Assembly (NCBI GenBank): GCA_910588195.1
Contig: CAJUPN010000019.1
Span: forward strand, 1 to 13,743
DNA: 13,743 nucleotides
Direction of reading: 5' to 3'
Source: an uncultured Bacilli bacterium
Lineage (GTDB): Bacteria > Bacillota_I > Bacilli_A > RF39 > UBA660
In this document: piece after piece, positions 1 through 7,256 of the stretch
Numbering within the stretch: the first letter of the stretch is position 1
Layout: each line of letters starts with the position of its first letter
The notes under the pieces: generated by a model
Seen by the model: only the letters and a program-made list of their open reading frames with translations
What the model was told of the DNA's origin: nothing
Database searches by the model: none
Position numbers and translations under genes: made by a program

Positions 1-40
1 ATAATGGTCCTAATATTCCGTTATGACTATTTTTTTTAAT

Positions 41-1675
41 TTAGCCAACATTTTGTAATTTATTATCTTCATTTCCTATATTTAAAATATTGAATTTATA
101 ATATATAGTTATTTCTTTACTTTCTGATATTTCTATCTTATCTACTAAAGATACAAGCATTGTTCTTGTTATTTCTTTCATATTAACAAAATCGCTTACA
201 AGTTTGTTAATGTCTATTGATGAATCTTCTTTTTGTTCTAGTTCTTGTAACTGCTTTATTCTTTCTTCTGCTTGTTTTCTGTTTTCTATCTGTTTTGAAT
301 AAAGTCTTGTAAAATCTTCATCTTCAAATAGTCCATTGTATTTATCTTCATATAACTTGTCTATTCGCTTGTTTGTATCTTTAATTTTCTTTTCTAAAAT
401 AAGAATTTCATTTTTAACATTAAACCTATCTTTGATTATCTTGTCTTTTGATGTATTTGCTATTTTAGTGTATTTCTCCTCATTTAAAAACTCTCTACAT
501 CTTTTCTTAATTTGCTCAATTACAAAGTCTGTTACTTTTTCTAGGTTATTGCTATGTGGTGTGCATAATCCTAATTGTGTGTTACTTGCATAAGTATTGC
601 ACCTTAAATAAAATGTTGTTTTTTTTGGATGTTTTTGTGGTACTAGACTTAATTTTTTTCCACATTCTTTGCAACATACTAATCCTTTTAGTAACCAATC
701 ATACGACTTTGTTCTTACTCCTGTTCTGCTTTTTATCATATCTTGTACTATGTTAAATGTTTCTTCATCAATTATTGGTGTGTGCATATCTTTTACGATT
801 ATTCTATCTTCTTTAGGCATTATCATTGTTTTCTTGCTCTTATAGTTTATCTTTTTTGTGTTTCCATTTGATACCCAACCTAAATAAGTTACATTTTGCA
901 ATATTCTTTTTACTGTGTTTCTGTTCCAACCTCGCTTTATTCCATCTTTTCTTGTGTGTCCGTTTCCTACAATTTCTGATGGTACTAGAGTCCTTTCATC
1001 TGTTAGAATTTTTCCTATTTCTGTTGGTGTCATTCCATTTCTTGCTAGCATAAATATTCTTCTTACTATTGGAGCAATATCTTGATCTATTACATAATGA
1101 TTATAATCTAATGGATCTTTTTTATAGCCATAAGTTGGATATGTTGTCATTACTTTTCCTTCTTTTGCTCTTGTCTTTTTTCCATTCCTTACTTTTCTTG
1201 ATGTATCACGCAAAAACCACTCATTAAAAAATGCTTTAAATTGTACCATTTCTTCTGATGTTTCAATATGTCCTGTATCTATATCATCTGTTACTGCTAT
1301 AAATCTTACACCTTTTTCAATAAAAAATTCTTCTAAATAGTATGATATTTTGCTTGATAATCTTCCAAACCTAGATAAGTCTTTTACTATTATTAAATTG
1401 ATTTTCTTATTTTCAATGTCCTTTATCATTCTATTAAAGTCTGGTCTGTCGAATGTTGCTCCAGAAACTCCATCATCTGTATAGTCATCATATACTTGTA
1501 TGTTGTTATCTTTACAAAAGTTTCTTAAAAATAGTTTTTGTGTGCTTATACTCCCACTTTCTTGCTCATCTTCATTTGTTACTATTACTTCTCCATTACC
1601 AACTTCAATATTTTCATTGGATAATCTTTCATATAATCCTGCTACATATTTTTCAGGATTTGCTATTGTTATCAT
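41..1675 (-). CDS. Large serine recombinase (TnpX/TndX-like integrase of a mobilizable element)
   Basis: This 544-residue enzyme is expected to excise and insert the element through a serine-DNA covalent intermediate. The N-terminal resolvase domain (about residues 10-160) shows YERLS with the candidate nucleophile Ser19, then GSISTQ, the DDGVSGATFDRP motif and KDLSRFGR. A recombinase domain follows (about 185-310), with YPTYGYKKDP near its start. Next is a zinc ribbon with CCKECGKKL and a later CNTY...C pair, and the C-terminal part is a charged coiled coil typical of large serine recombinases. ATG at 1675 is preceded by AGAGG five bases upstream. The length and the insertion between the catalytic Ser and GSISTQ resemble the TnpX/TndX group. 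The gene has no CGG codon and is intact. It sits at the left edge, where such genes usually border an attachment site, but I could not identify the crossover site. Confidence 0.93.
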   Translation of the reverse strand: MITIANPEKYVAGLYERLSNENIEVGNGEVIVTNEDEQESGSISTQKLFLRNFCKDNNIQVYDDYTDDGVSGATFDRPDFNRMIKDIENKKINLIIVKDLSRFGRLSSKISYYLEEFFIEKGVRFIAVTDDIDTGHIETSEEMVQFKAFFNEWFLRDTSRKVRNGKKTRAKEGKVMTTYPTYGYKKDPLDYNHYVIDQDIAPIVRRIFMLARNGMTPTEIGKILTDERTLVPSEIVGNGHTRKDGIKRGWNRNTVKRILQNVTYLGWVSNGNTKKINYKSKKTMIMPKEDRIIVKDMHTPIIDEETFNIVQDMIKSRTGVRTKSYDWLLKGLVCCKECGKKLSLVPQKHPKKTTFYLRCNTYASNTQLGLCTPHSNNLEKVTDFVIEQIKKRCREFLNEEKYTKIANTSKDKIIKDRFNVKNEILILEKKIKDTNKRIDKLYEDKYNGLFEDEDFTRLYSKQIENRKQAEERIKQLQELEQKEDSSIDINKLVSDFVNMKEITRTMLVSLVDKIEISESKEITIYYKFNILNIGNEDNKLQNVG

Positions 1676-1729
1676 TTAAACCTCTCTTTCCAATAACAAT
1701 AGGTTTCCTCCAATCCAATTTATAACTGA

Positions 1730-1758
1730 ATTATACAATTACTATATAAAAATTGCAA
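1730..1758 (-). promoter_or_regulatory. Promoter of the serine recombinase
   Basis: On the minus strand TTGCAA (1753-1758) is followed after exactly 17 bases by TATAAT (1730-1735). This is a good sigma-A type promoter 55 bases upstream of the recombinase start. The leader between promoter and start contains GGAGGAAACC (1702-1711). Confidence 0.6.
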
Positions 1759-1820
1759 CTGGTATTTAAAAAATTTAGGCTAGTTCAATATGCCTAAACA
1801 TATATAAACTAACCTTTTAA

Positions 1821-1931
1821 CTATTTATTTATTTTTTCAATTAAGAAACTTATAAATACATCTTTTAATTTTTCTTCTAGAGTTTTTGATTTTTTATCAA
1901 ACACTTCTACAATTTTATATTCGTTTTTCAT
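1821..1931 (-). CDS. Small 36-residue protein upstream of recombinase, unknown function
   Basis: An ATG at 1931 opens a 36-codon frame (MKNEYKIVEVFDKK...) ending in TAG at 1821. A purine-rich AGGAATAGG lies about nine bases upstream. The product is charged and helical-looking, ends FLIEKINK and has no signal peptide. Its position just upstream of the recombinase, with typical codon use, suggests a real small gene, but I recognise no family. It could also be a regulatory leader peptide. No CGG codon is present. Confidence 0.45.
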   Translation of the reverse strand: MKNEYKIVEVFDKKSKTLEEKLKDVFISFLIEKINK

Positions 1932-1979
1932 ATATAAATACCTATTCCTTTCCTTGAATAGCTATTTATGGTTATTTAT

Positions 1980-2048
1980 TCAGTTATCAAAACTTATCAA
2001 CCTATTGCTATTCAACATCTTTTCTAAATTCTTGATAAATAAAATCAT
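1980..2048 (-). CDS. Possible 22-residue leader or small protein
   Basis: The 22-codon frame starts at ATG 2048 (MILFIKNLEKML...) and ends in TGA at 1980. A strong AAAGGAGAAA ribosome binding site stands about eight bases upstream, which is the main reason to list it. It lies between the HTH gene at 2115-2606 and the 36-residue ORF, in the same direction. No function can be assigned, and it may be a leader peptide for the downstream small gene. Confidence 0.3.
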   Translation of the reverse strand: MILFIKNLEKMLNSNRLISFDN

Positions 2049-2089
2049 CTTACTTGTTTCTCCTTTTCAATTTAGAGCAAAAAATAATA

Positions 2090-2106
2090 CTTTGATTATT
2101 TCAAAG
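2090..2106 (-). terminator. Short hairpin plus T-rich tail downstream of the 2115-2606 gene
   Basis: CTTTGA (2090-2095) and TCAAAG (2101-2106) form a perfect six-base stem with a five-base loop. On the minus strand it is followed by TATTATTTTTT. It starts nine bases after the stop codon of the upstream gene. The stem is short and AT-rich, so termination would be weak. Confidence 0.4.
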
Positions 2107-2114
2107 CATACAAA

Positions 2115-2606
2115 TTAAATATATATTCTATTACTCTTTATCATATTTGGATTTACAATATTGCTAACTCTTTTAGGAACTGCATATCCTGCATTTATAT
2201 TATCTTTTAATACTAAATCACTACTATTTTTGTCATAATCATAAGCACTTCTATTACAGTTTACAAATTGTAAATCATTTTCTTTCTTTTTAGTAGATAA
2301 ATATTCGTTATCTCTATTTATTTGTACTAATAGTTTTTGATATTCTTGCTTTTCCTCTTTTTCCTTTTTTCTTCTGTTTTGTGCATATATTCGTTTTTGA
2401 GTTTTACTTTTTTCTTTGTTTTCTTGCTTTCTGTTTTCTTTCTCTCGAATATATCTTGAATCTTTTTGAATTATCTTTGTTATATATGGCATACCAATTT
2501 TTAATTTCTTTGCTATCTCTGTTGGTCTTAAATGTTTTTCAAAAAATAATTCAATTATTTTATCTTTTGTGCCTCTGCTATCTAATTTGTGTTTTATCTT
2601 TCTCAC
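2115..2606 (-). CDS. HTH DNA-binding protein (sigma-70 region-4-like), unknown role
   Basis: The 163-residue protein opens with HKLDSRGTKDKIIELF, then a helix-turn-helix (about residues 26-50: LRPTEIAKKLKIGMPYITKI) resembling sigma-70 region 4 or a resolvase-type HTH. A long Lys/Glu-rich helix follows, and the tail carries NRSAYDYDKNSSDLVL and VPKRVSNIV. I recall similar proteins as conserved but uncharacterised in Clostridia genomes, from memory and without a search. The start is a GTG at 2606, because no ATG lies in frame near it and AAGGA stands about five bases upstream. The frame is intact, without CGG. It is probably a transcription factor or a DNA-binding accessory of the element. Confidence 0.7.
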   Translation of the reverse strand: MRKIKHKLDSRGTKDKIIELFFEKHLRPTEIAKKLKIGMPYITKIIQKDSRYIREKENRKQENKEKSKTQKRIYAQNRRKKEKEEKQEYQKLLVQINRDNEYLSTKKKENDLQFVNCNRSAYDYDKNSSDLVLKDNINAGYAVPKRVSNIVNPNMIKSNRIYI

Positions 2607-2927
2607 CCTCTTCCTTTTTTAGATTCTCTATTCCAACAAACTACAATTTCACACCTACAAATAAAAAACAAAAATATATAAATCAATTACTTCACTGTGT
2701 TGTTAATAGTCTGTTTAAAATCTTAAACACATTGTTATTACAATCATTTCTCAAAATTTAGTGAATTTTTATTCTACAGCTTTTAGCAATTAGTTTTGAA
2801 AAAAGTATTGTAATTATATTAGTATTATAGTATAATAAATATAGAATGTCAATAACAATTTATTATTTTTATTAAATTGTTTACTGTTTTTTATAAAATT
2901 TGATTTTTAGAAGGGAGATAAATTTGT
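2607..2927. other. Intergenic region between divergent genes
   Basis: About 320 bases separate the minus-strand HTH gene from the plus-strand DUF6076 gene. The only clear signal is the plus-strand promoter at 2808-2836. I see no RNA gene, long inverted repeat or supported small ORF. Confidence 0.6.
2808..2836 (+). promoter_or_regulatory. Promoter of the DUF6076 gene
   Basis: TTGTAA (2808-2813) and TATAAT (2831-2836) are separated by 17 bases, a near-consensus sigma-A promoter. It lies about 90 bases before the start codon, so the transcript has an untranslated leader of roughly 80 bases. Confidence 0.65.
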
Positions 2928-4016
2928 ATGGAACTACCAGAAGTAACCTTTTTTAATGACTTCTACTTTTGGTTTAATACTGAAACTAAAAAAGAATATT
3001 ATGCTACACCTTTATATTTTTATAAAGCTGATTTCCATTTAGATACTGAAAATAAATTAAGAGATGTCTATTATAAAGAAACTGAAGAAACAGATAATGG
3101 TTTAAAACATCCTGCCTCTTTATACTTTCCATTTCACGAAAAATTTGGACTAATGTTATTAAGATTTTTAAATGCTGATTTATCTAACTTTGAGTCTGCT
3201 AATAAAAGTTTCTTTTATGCTTATGGTTTTGAGATATTAAGGAATTTAGATAAGGATTATAAATTTGAATTAAGTAATAATTATGGTAGTAATGAAGATT
3301 ATCTAAAGGCAACTACTAAAATATTTGAAGATTTACATGAAAATCTAATTGATTTACAACAAGAACTAATAAAAGCAGTTACATATATTTATAACTTAAA
3401 TAGTAATAGTAAATTAGAGAAATATACATATGCTGAGCGATATGCCGTTTATTTAATAAAAAGAATGGGAAAATTACATACATACTATAAAAATGACTTT
3501 ATTATGAGAGATAGTTATTCAAAGAAATATCAAGAATTTAGTAATAAAAACGAATATGACATACTAGAATCTTTACATACTAAAAATATGTTTCTTTCGA
3601 TGAGTGATACACATAAAAGTAATGATTTATCAAGTATTTGCTATGCTATACTTGATGAACTTTCAAAAACACCTAACTATCCTATTAAAAAATGTCAAAA
3701 TTGTGGAATGTACTTTATTCCAACTTCAAAAGTAGATGAAATCTATTGCGACTATCCAAAAGAAAATTCAAAAACTTGTAGAGATTTAGGTGCTTTTCAG
3801 TCTTATACTGAAAGATTAAAGCAAAATAAAGCTATGGGCGAATATAGAAGAACTTATCAGCAAAAATTTATGCAAGTTAGAAAAGATAAGGAAAATAAAG
3901 AAATTTCTAAAAACTTCGACACTTGGAAAAAACAAGCTAAAGAAAAAATTAATCTTATGAAAAAGGGCAAACTTACTGAAAACGAGGTTTATGAGTGGAT
4001 TTTAAAGAATAAATAA
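2928..4016 (+). CDS. DUF6076-type protein with C-terminal zinc-ribbon-like motif
   Basis: This 362-residue cytoplasmic protein has no signal peptide or membrane segment. The N-terminal 240 residues are rich in aromatic and charged residues and match no enzyme I recognise. Near residue 254 it carries KKCQNCGMYFIP, then YCDY and KTCRDLGA, which together make a Cys4 zinc-ribbon-like knuckle. A basic region with YRRTYQQKF follows. This zinc motif plus the basic tail is the hallmark of the DUF6076 family, which is common on mobile elements of Clostridia and of unknown function. ATG 2928 is preceded by AAGGGAG about ten bases upstream. The gene has its own promoter and a strong terminator after it, so it is monocistronic. 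It has no CGG codon. Confidence 0.75.
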   Translation: MELPEVTFFNDFYFWFNTETKKEYYATPLYFYKADFHLDTENKLRDVYYKETEETDNGLKHPASLYFPFHEKFGLMLLRFLNADLSNFESANKSFFYAYGFEILRNLDKDYKFELSNNYGSNEDYLKATTKIFEDLHENLIDLQQELIKAVTYIYNLNSNSKLEKYTYAERYAVYLIKRMGKLHTYYKNDFIMRDSYSKKYQEFSNKNEYDILESLHTKNMFLSMSDTHKSNDLSSICYAILDELSKTPNYPIKKCQNCGMYFIPTSKVDEIYCDYPKENSKTCRDLGAFQSYTERLKQNKAMGEYRRTYQQKFMQVRKDKENKEISKNFDTWKKQAKEKINLMKKGKLTENEVYEWILKNK

Positions 4017-4060
4017 CTTCTACTCTTATCCTTATATTTTAATTTTTTACTTAACAGATA

Positions 4061-4099
4061 GAGGGACAGAAGGCAATAATATATTGCCTTCTGTCCCTC
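4061..4099 (+). terminator. Strong intrinsic terminator after the DUF6076 gene
   Basis: A perfect 17-base inverted repeat (4061-4077 with 4083-4099) encloses a five-base loop and is followed by ACTTTTATT. It is more GC-rich than its surroundings. It isolates the DUF6076 gene from the downstream HTH gene. Confidence 0.8.
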
Positions 4100-4147
4100 A
4101 CTTTTATTGTAGAATGTATTTATTAGAATATAAGGAGTGTTTTTACT

Positions 4148-4405
4148 ATGAATCGCCGTAGAGGAATTAATAATAAATTAAATGTCATATCTGAAAACTT
4201 CAAGAAATTCCGTGCTGAAAGTGGATTTTCTCAAAAAGTTTTATGCGAAAAATTAGAATTGATTGGTCTTAATTTATATAAAGCTGATATATATGCTATT
4301 GAGCATAATAAACGTTGTGTAAAAGATTATGAATTATTAGCATTTTCCATCGTTTTTAATAGACCTATTGCAGACTTCTACAAAGATGTTAATGATTTTA
4401 GTTAA
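4148..4405 (+). CDS. Small HTH (XRE-type) transcriptional regulator
   Basis: The 85-residue protein has a Cro/C1-like fold. After a basic N-terminus, ENFKKFRAESGFSQKVLCEK gives helices 1-3 and ADIYAIEHNKRCVKDYELLA resembles the second half of an XRE domain. It aligns well with the product of 9208-9454 along almost its whole length, for example EKLELIG against QKLELLG and VKDYELLAFSIV against VKDFELIALSIV. The two are therefore paralogues. ATG 4148 follows AAGGAGTG by about nine bases. No CGG codon is present here, whereas the paralogue carries a CGGT shift site at the start of the corresponding KLELxG helix. It may regulate the nearby divergent genes. Confidence 0.8.
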   Translation: MNRRRGINNKLNVISENFKKFRAESGFSQKVLCEKLELIGLNLYKADIYAIEHNKRCVKDYELLAFSIVFNRPIADFYKDVNDFS

Positions 4406-4422
4406 TTTTAGTTTTTGATTTT

Positions 4423-4484
4423 GTACTTAATTAAGTTCCGAAAAATGGTAATAGTTTTGCTATACCAACTGCTTAATTAAGTAC
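4423..4484. terminator. Long composite hairpin between convergent genes
   Basis: Thirteen-base arms GTACTTAATTAAG (4423-4435) and its reverse complement (4472-4484) enclose a second stem, TGGTAATAG against CTATACCA (about 4446-4467). A T-rich tract follows on the plus strand from 4485. It lies between the converging HTH gene and the minus-strand gene, and the right arm overlaps the end of the latter. The likely role is a terminator for the plus-strand gene. Confidence 0.55.
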
Positions 4485-4921
4485 ATTTTTCTTTGATCTT
4501 GATACCATCTATTAGACCGAATTTTATATGCTAAATGTGTTTTAAAATCACATATTTCATATATTAGATTATTTATTTCTTTTAGTTTTTCTTTTTCTGT
4601 ATCATCTAATTTTTCAATTAATGTATTACTTGCAACTTTTAATTTTTGTATTGCTATTTTATATTCTGTACTATCTGAATATGCATCTTCACATTTTTTT
4701 AGTTTATCATCTATATTTTTATCATATAAATTTAATGTTACAAATTCCATAGGTTCTTGAATTTGTTTTATATAATTCAAATATATCTGCTTTCTAGCTT
4801 TTACATCTTTTTTTACTTCATCAATTGTTTCATATTTTTCAAACACATTTATTACATCTATAAATTGAGCCATCATAAATAGTTCTATGTCTTGTCTTGT
4901 AAGACTTTTATCATTGTTCAT
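4477..4921 (-). CDS. Unknown protein divergent from the DGR operon; likely +1 recoded at CGGT
   Basis: I do not recognise this protein. It is mostly alpha-helical and Lys/Glu-rich, without signal peptide or membrane segment. ATG 4921 is preceded by AGGAGGTG, an excellent ribosome binding site. In the plain frame it is 153 residues and stops at 4460. Codon 135 is CGG followed by T (4519-4516). Reading +1 there gives 147 residues ending at 4477 with AYKI-x-LIDGIKIKEK, which looks more like the usual end of small helical mobile-element proteins than the plain-frame tail SNRWYQDQRK. The choice of C-terminus is inference, because no known domain tests it. The gene is divergent from the DGR operon and shares its promoter region, so a regulatory or accessory role is possible. 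Confidence 0.6.
4516..4519 (-). other. In-frame CGGT, candidate +1 recoding site 1
   Basis: The CGG (4519-4517) is codon 135 of the gene starting at 4921, and the next base is T. The preceding codon is ATT and the next triplet after the four bases is CTA. Both frames remain open for about 12 to 18 codons, so this site is a prediction and not a proof. Confidence 0.45.
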
Positions 4922-4954
4922 CTTATTTCACCTCCTATCTCAACCATTTTCTTT

Positions 4955-4983
4955 ATCATATCACTTTTTAAAATTTTCGACAA
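4955..4983 (-). promoter_or_regulatory. Promoter of the divergent unknown gene
   Basis: On the minus strand TTGTCG (4978-4983) and TATGAT (4955-4960) are spaced by 17 bases, 34 bases upstream of the start at 4921. Confidence 0.5.
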
Positions 4984-4996
4984 TACTTTACTGTCG
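4978..4996. promoter_or_regulatory. Inverted repeat overlapping both -35 boxes
   Basis: CGACA (4978-4982) and TGTCG (4992-4996) are inverted with a nine-base spacer. The arms cover the -35 element of the minus promoter and touch that of the plus promoter. A repressor dimer bound here could control both directions. Confidence 0.35.
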
Positions 4997-5015
4997 TTTG
5001 TTTTTGTTGTATAAT
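4987..5015 (+). promoter_or_regulatory. Promoter of the DGR operon
   Basis: TATAAT (5010-5015) is preceded at 17 bases by TTTACT (4987-4992), a weak -35. It lies 37 bases before the first gene of the mutS-like/avd/RT operon. Confidence 0.5.
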
Positions 5016-5051
5016 AAATTTGAAAAATTTTTATATGAGGAGAGTGTATAT

Positions 5052-5471
5052 ATGAGTAAGCTATACAAAAGATATAATGAATTAAAAGCTACTAATGACA
5101 ACCAATTATATTTATTTAAATCTGGTATGTTTTTTATTTTTTTAGATAATGATGCTAAATTAATATCTAATGAACTAAATTTAAAATTAACAAAATTAAA
5201 TGATAATATTGTAAAATGTGGTTTTCCTATTAATAGTTTTGAAAAGTATTCTAATTTACTAAAAGAAAGAGGCTTTGAGTTTTCAATTATTGATGAAAAA
5301 TCTTCTATTGTTACCTCTACTTCTAATTATTTAAGTAACATAGAAATAGTAAACATGATAAACAAAATTAAAAATATGGATATAAATAAAACTTCACCAA
5401 TTCAAGCATTTAATATATTATCTAATTTTAAAAAAATATTAGGAGATAAAAACGAATATGAAAACAAATGA
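5052..5471 (+). CDS. MutS-domain-I-like DGR accessory protein (MSL type)
   Basis: The 139-residue protein resembles the isolated N-terminal mismatch-recognition domain of MutS. YKRYNELKA and QLYLFKSGMFFIFLDNDA match the region of MutS holding the Phe-x-Glu wedge, and LNLKLTKLND and KCGFPINSFEKYSNLL match later parts of the domain. The usual F-Y-E wedge reads FFIF here, so the Glu is absent. No clamp or ATPase domain follows, so it is not a repair MutS. Short MutS-like genes have been reported beside DGR reverse transcriptases. ATG 5052 follows AGGAGAG by seven bases, and the stop overlaps the avd start by 14 bases. A role in recognising the mismatched cDNA:VR heteroduplex is plausible but unproven. 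Confidence 0.75.
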   Translation: MSKLYKRYNELKATNDNQLYLFKSGMFFIFLDNDAKLISNELNLKLTKLNDNIVKCGFPINSFEKYSNLLKERGFEFSIIDEKSSIVTSTSNYLSNIEIVNMINKIKNMDINKTSPIQAFNILSNFKKILGDKNEYENK

Positions 5472-5814
5472 CGAACCAATTATTTATCAAAAATATTTAG
5501 ATTTAATCTACTATTCAAATGACTTAGTTAGAAAATATCCTAAAAGTGAACGATTTGTTTTAGTAGAAGAAATTAAACGTACGTTATATAGTGGTCTTAG
5601 ACTTTTAGTTTACGCATTAAAAATTTATAACAAACAAGAAAAATTAAAATATTTGAATGAATTAGATGCTTGTCTAAAACTTTTACAAGTACATATTAGA
5701 ATTTCTTTTAAATATAAATATATTTCTATGCAAAATTATTCTACTTGGAGCGATAAGCTTACAGAAGTATGTAAAATGTTAGGTGGGTGGATTTCTTCAT
5801 GCCTAAAAAAATAA
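5458..5814 (+). CDS. avd: Avd, DGR accessory variability determinant
   Basis: The 118-residue product has the four-helix-bundle pattern of Avd/bAvd proteins. A Y-Q-K-Y-LDL helix comes first, then RKYPKSERFVLVEEIKR (the FPxxER-like signature), two further basic helices and WSDKLTEVCKMLGGWISS. Avd forms a positively charged pentamer that binds the reverse transcriptase and the template RNA and is needed for mutagenic retrohoming. ATG 5458 follows AGGAGA by 11 bases and overlaps the preceding gene, while its own end overlaps the RT start by 16 bases, so translation is probably coupled. The frame is intact with no CGG. Confidence 0.88.
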   Translation: MKTNDEPIIYQKYLDLIYYSNDLVRKYPKSERFVLVEEIKRTLYSGLRLLVYALKIYNKQEKLKYLNELDACLKLLQVHIRISFKYKYISMQNYSTWSDKLTEVCKMLGGWISSCLKK

Positions 5815-6888
5815 AAAATACATTTTATAAAAATTTAACTTTTGAAAAACTATATTTAGCACATAAAAGAGCGAGAAATCATAAAACCTATAAATCTGAT
5901 GTTGTAGAATTTGAAATTGATTTAGAACGAAATTTAACTTTTCTACTTAATGATATTGCTAATCATACTTATAGAGTTGGAAAATATAAAGAATTTAAAA
6001 TATATGAACCAAAAGAAAGAATTATACAAGCATTACCCTATAAAGATAGAATAGTACACCAATGGTATGTTGAAGAATTTATTAAACCTTATATATTACC
6101 GCGTTTTATTAATACTAACTTTGCTTGTTTAGAAAATAAGGGTACTCATAAAGCAGTAGAACAATTACAAAATTATATGAGAATCTTTAAACGAAATTAT
6201 GGGGATTTTTGGATTTTAAAATGTGATATAAGTAAATTCTTTTATAATATCGATAAGAATATATTATTTGATATTCTATCCAAATATATTGCTGATAAGA
6301 AATTATTAGATTTTACACATTTACTTATATTTGATGGTACAGATAATATGAATAAAAAAGGAATACCAATAGGAAATTATACTTCACAATTTTTCGCCAA
6401 TATCTATATGAATGAATTAGATCAGTATGTAAAACATATCTTAAAATGCAAATATTATGTTCGTTATATGGATGACTTTATAATTTTATTGAAAACAAAA
6501 CAAGAATGTATTGAAATAAAGAAATTGATAGAAAAATTTATAGATTCTCATTTAGAATTAAAGTTAAATGATAAATCTAGGTATTATCCTTATTCAATGG
6601 GAGTCAATTTTTGTGGCTACCGAACCTTTACTACTCATAGATTACTTCGTGTTTCTAGTAAGACTAAAATCAAGAACAATGTTAAAAAATGGAATAAATT
6701 GTGGCACTTAAATAAACTTAATACTAAACAAGCTATCATGAGCATAAATTCTTGGCTACGGTCATTCAAGTCATTGTAATTCTTATAAACTACAAAATAA
6801 GATTTTAAATTCTTGTGATTTTTTATATACTGAAAATGCTAGAAATAAAATTTATGAAGATTTATTAAAAGATTATTATAATTTTTAA
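5799..6888 (+). CDS. DGR reverse transcriptase, completed by +1 recoding at CGGT (6759)
   Basis: This is the error-prone polymerase that copies TR RNA into cDNA mutated at adenines. Visible motifs, numbered from ATG 5799, are LPYKDRIVHQWY (79-90), the first catalytic Asp in KCDISKFFYNID (141-152), GIPIGNYTSQFFANIYMNE (188-206; the x-GN-x-x-SQ form is DGR-typical) and YMDDF (223-227). The plain frame stops at 6779, just after NSWL-R. Moving +1 at CGGT (6759-6762) continues with GHSSHCNSYKLQNKIL and reaches TAA at 6888. That restores the SWLGH-type motif of the thumb region and gives about 362 residues, a normal length. ATG 5799 is chosen because GGGTGG lies eight bases before it; the GTG at 5787 is too close to that site. 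It is the last gene of the operon, followed by a terminator. The catalytic core is intact, so the enzyme is probably active if the shift occurs. Confidence 0.9.
6759..6762 (+). other. In-frame CGGT, +1 recoding site 2 (reverse transcriptase)
   Basis: Codon 321 of the RT is CGG followed by T. The plain frame ends six codons later; the +1 frame continues for 41 codons with clear RT thumb similarity. The preceding codon is CTA and the next triplet is CAT. Gly is the residue expected here from the family motif. Confidence 0.75.
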
Positions 6889-6919
6889 AGACAGTATTCT
6901 TTTGTAAAATACTGTCTTT
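6887..6919 (+). terminator. Intrinsic terminator after the reverse transcriptase
   Basis: AAGACAGTATT and AATACTGTCTT form an 11-base stem around a loop of about ten bases. The left arm overlaps the restored RT stop codon at 6886-6888 and not the premature stop at 6779. That placement agrees with 6888 being the true gene end. Confidence 0.65.
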
Positions 6920-7109
6920 CATAATCTCGAATATTCGCCATTTTACTACTAACTCGAGAATTACTGTTTATGTGTTTATGATATAGAAACAAGTCTATAC
7001 CAAAAGAATTAAACTTCTTTGATACTAAATCACTCGGTGTTCTCCTTGAAGATACACCCCTCTGGACTTTTTAGACTATATAAAATATATCTAAAATGAA
7101 GTATCGAAG
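6920..7109 (-). ncRNA. Candidate structured 3' part of the DGR template RNA
   Basis: This non-coding stretch lies directly 3' of the TR in the TR transcription direction, where known DGRs carry a spacer RNA needed for cDNA priming. Two hairpins are visible: GGTGTTCT (7036-7043) with AGATACACC (7050-7058, one bulge), and AAAGAA (7003-7008) with TTCTTT (7015-7020). No convincing ORF is present. The RNA identity is inferred from position. Confidence 0.4.
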
Positions 7110-7256
7110 TGGGACTAACACCACACGGAAACTGTTGTTGCTGTTAGCATCTCCTGTGTTGTTGTTGAAAGCAAAACTACCTGCATTCGTGCCATTGTTG
7201 TAATTACCGACCACGTTTGAATACTGGGTTAGACGAGTTCACAAAGTTAGAGTAGT
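7110..7256 (-). repeat. DGR template repeat (TR)
   Basis: This 147-base non-coding copy of the VR matches 7457-7603 without any gap. All 21 differences fall where the TR coding (minus) strand has adenine, the fingerprint of DGR mutagenic copying. The 3' end in coding orientation (26 bases, 7110-7135) is identical in both and would contain the IMH-type region. Mutable AAC/AAT codons dominate. They lie in one phase before the CGGT at 7209-7206 and in the +1 phase after it. The TR is read in the same direction as the target gene and about 200 bases beyond the VR. Confidence 0.95.
7206..7209 (-). other. CGGT copy inside the template repeat
   Basis: The TR carries the same CGGT as the VR at the homologous place. 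It has no adenine, so DGR mutagenesis cannot alter it. On its 5' side the mutable AAY codons lie in the prepilin frame, and on its 3' side they lie in the +1 frame. Confidence 0.8.

Noticed and set aside
336..1725. Several plus-strand ORFs opposite the recombinase, and similar ones opposite the HTH, target and ATPase genes
   Set aside because: Low-complexity Leu/Phe/Ser-rich translations antisense to real genes.
6900..6960. Short minus-strand ORF (MANIRDYERQ...)
   Set aside because: It has no ribosome binding site and overlaps the terminator and presumed template RNA.
7030..7042. CGGT at 7035-7038 on the plus strand as a further recoding site
   Set aside because: No coding frame is supported there. 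It lies in the TR-proximal non-coding region and forms part of a hairpin.
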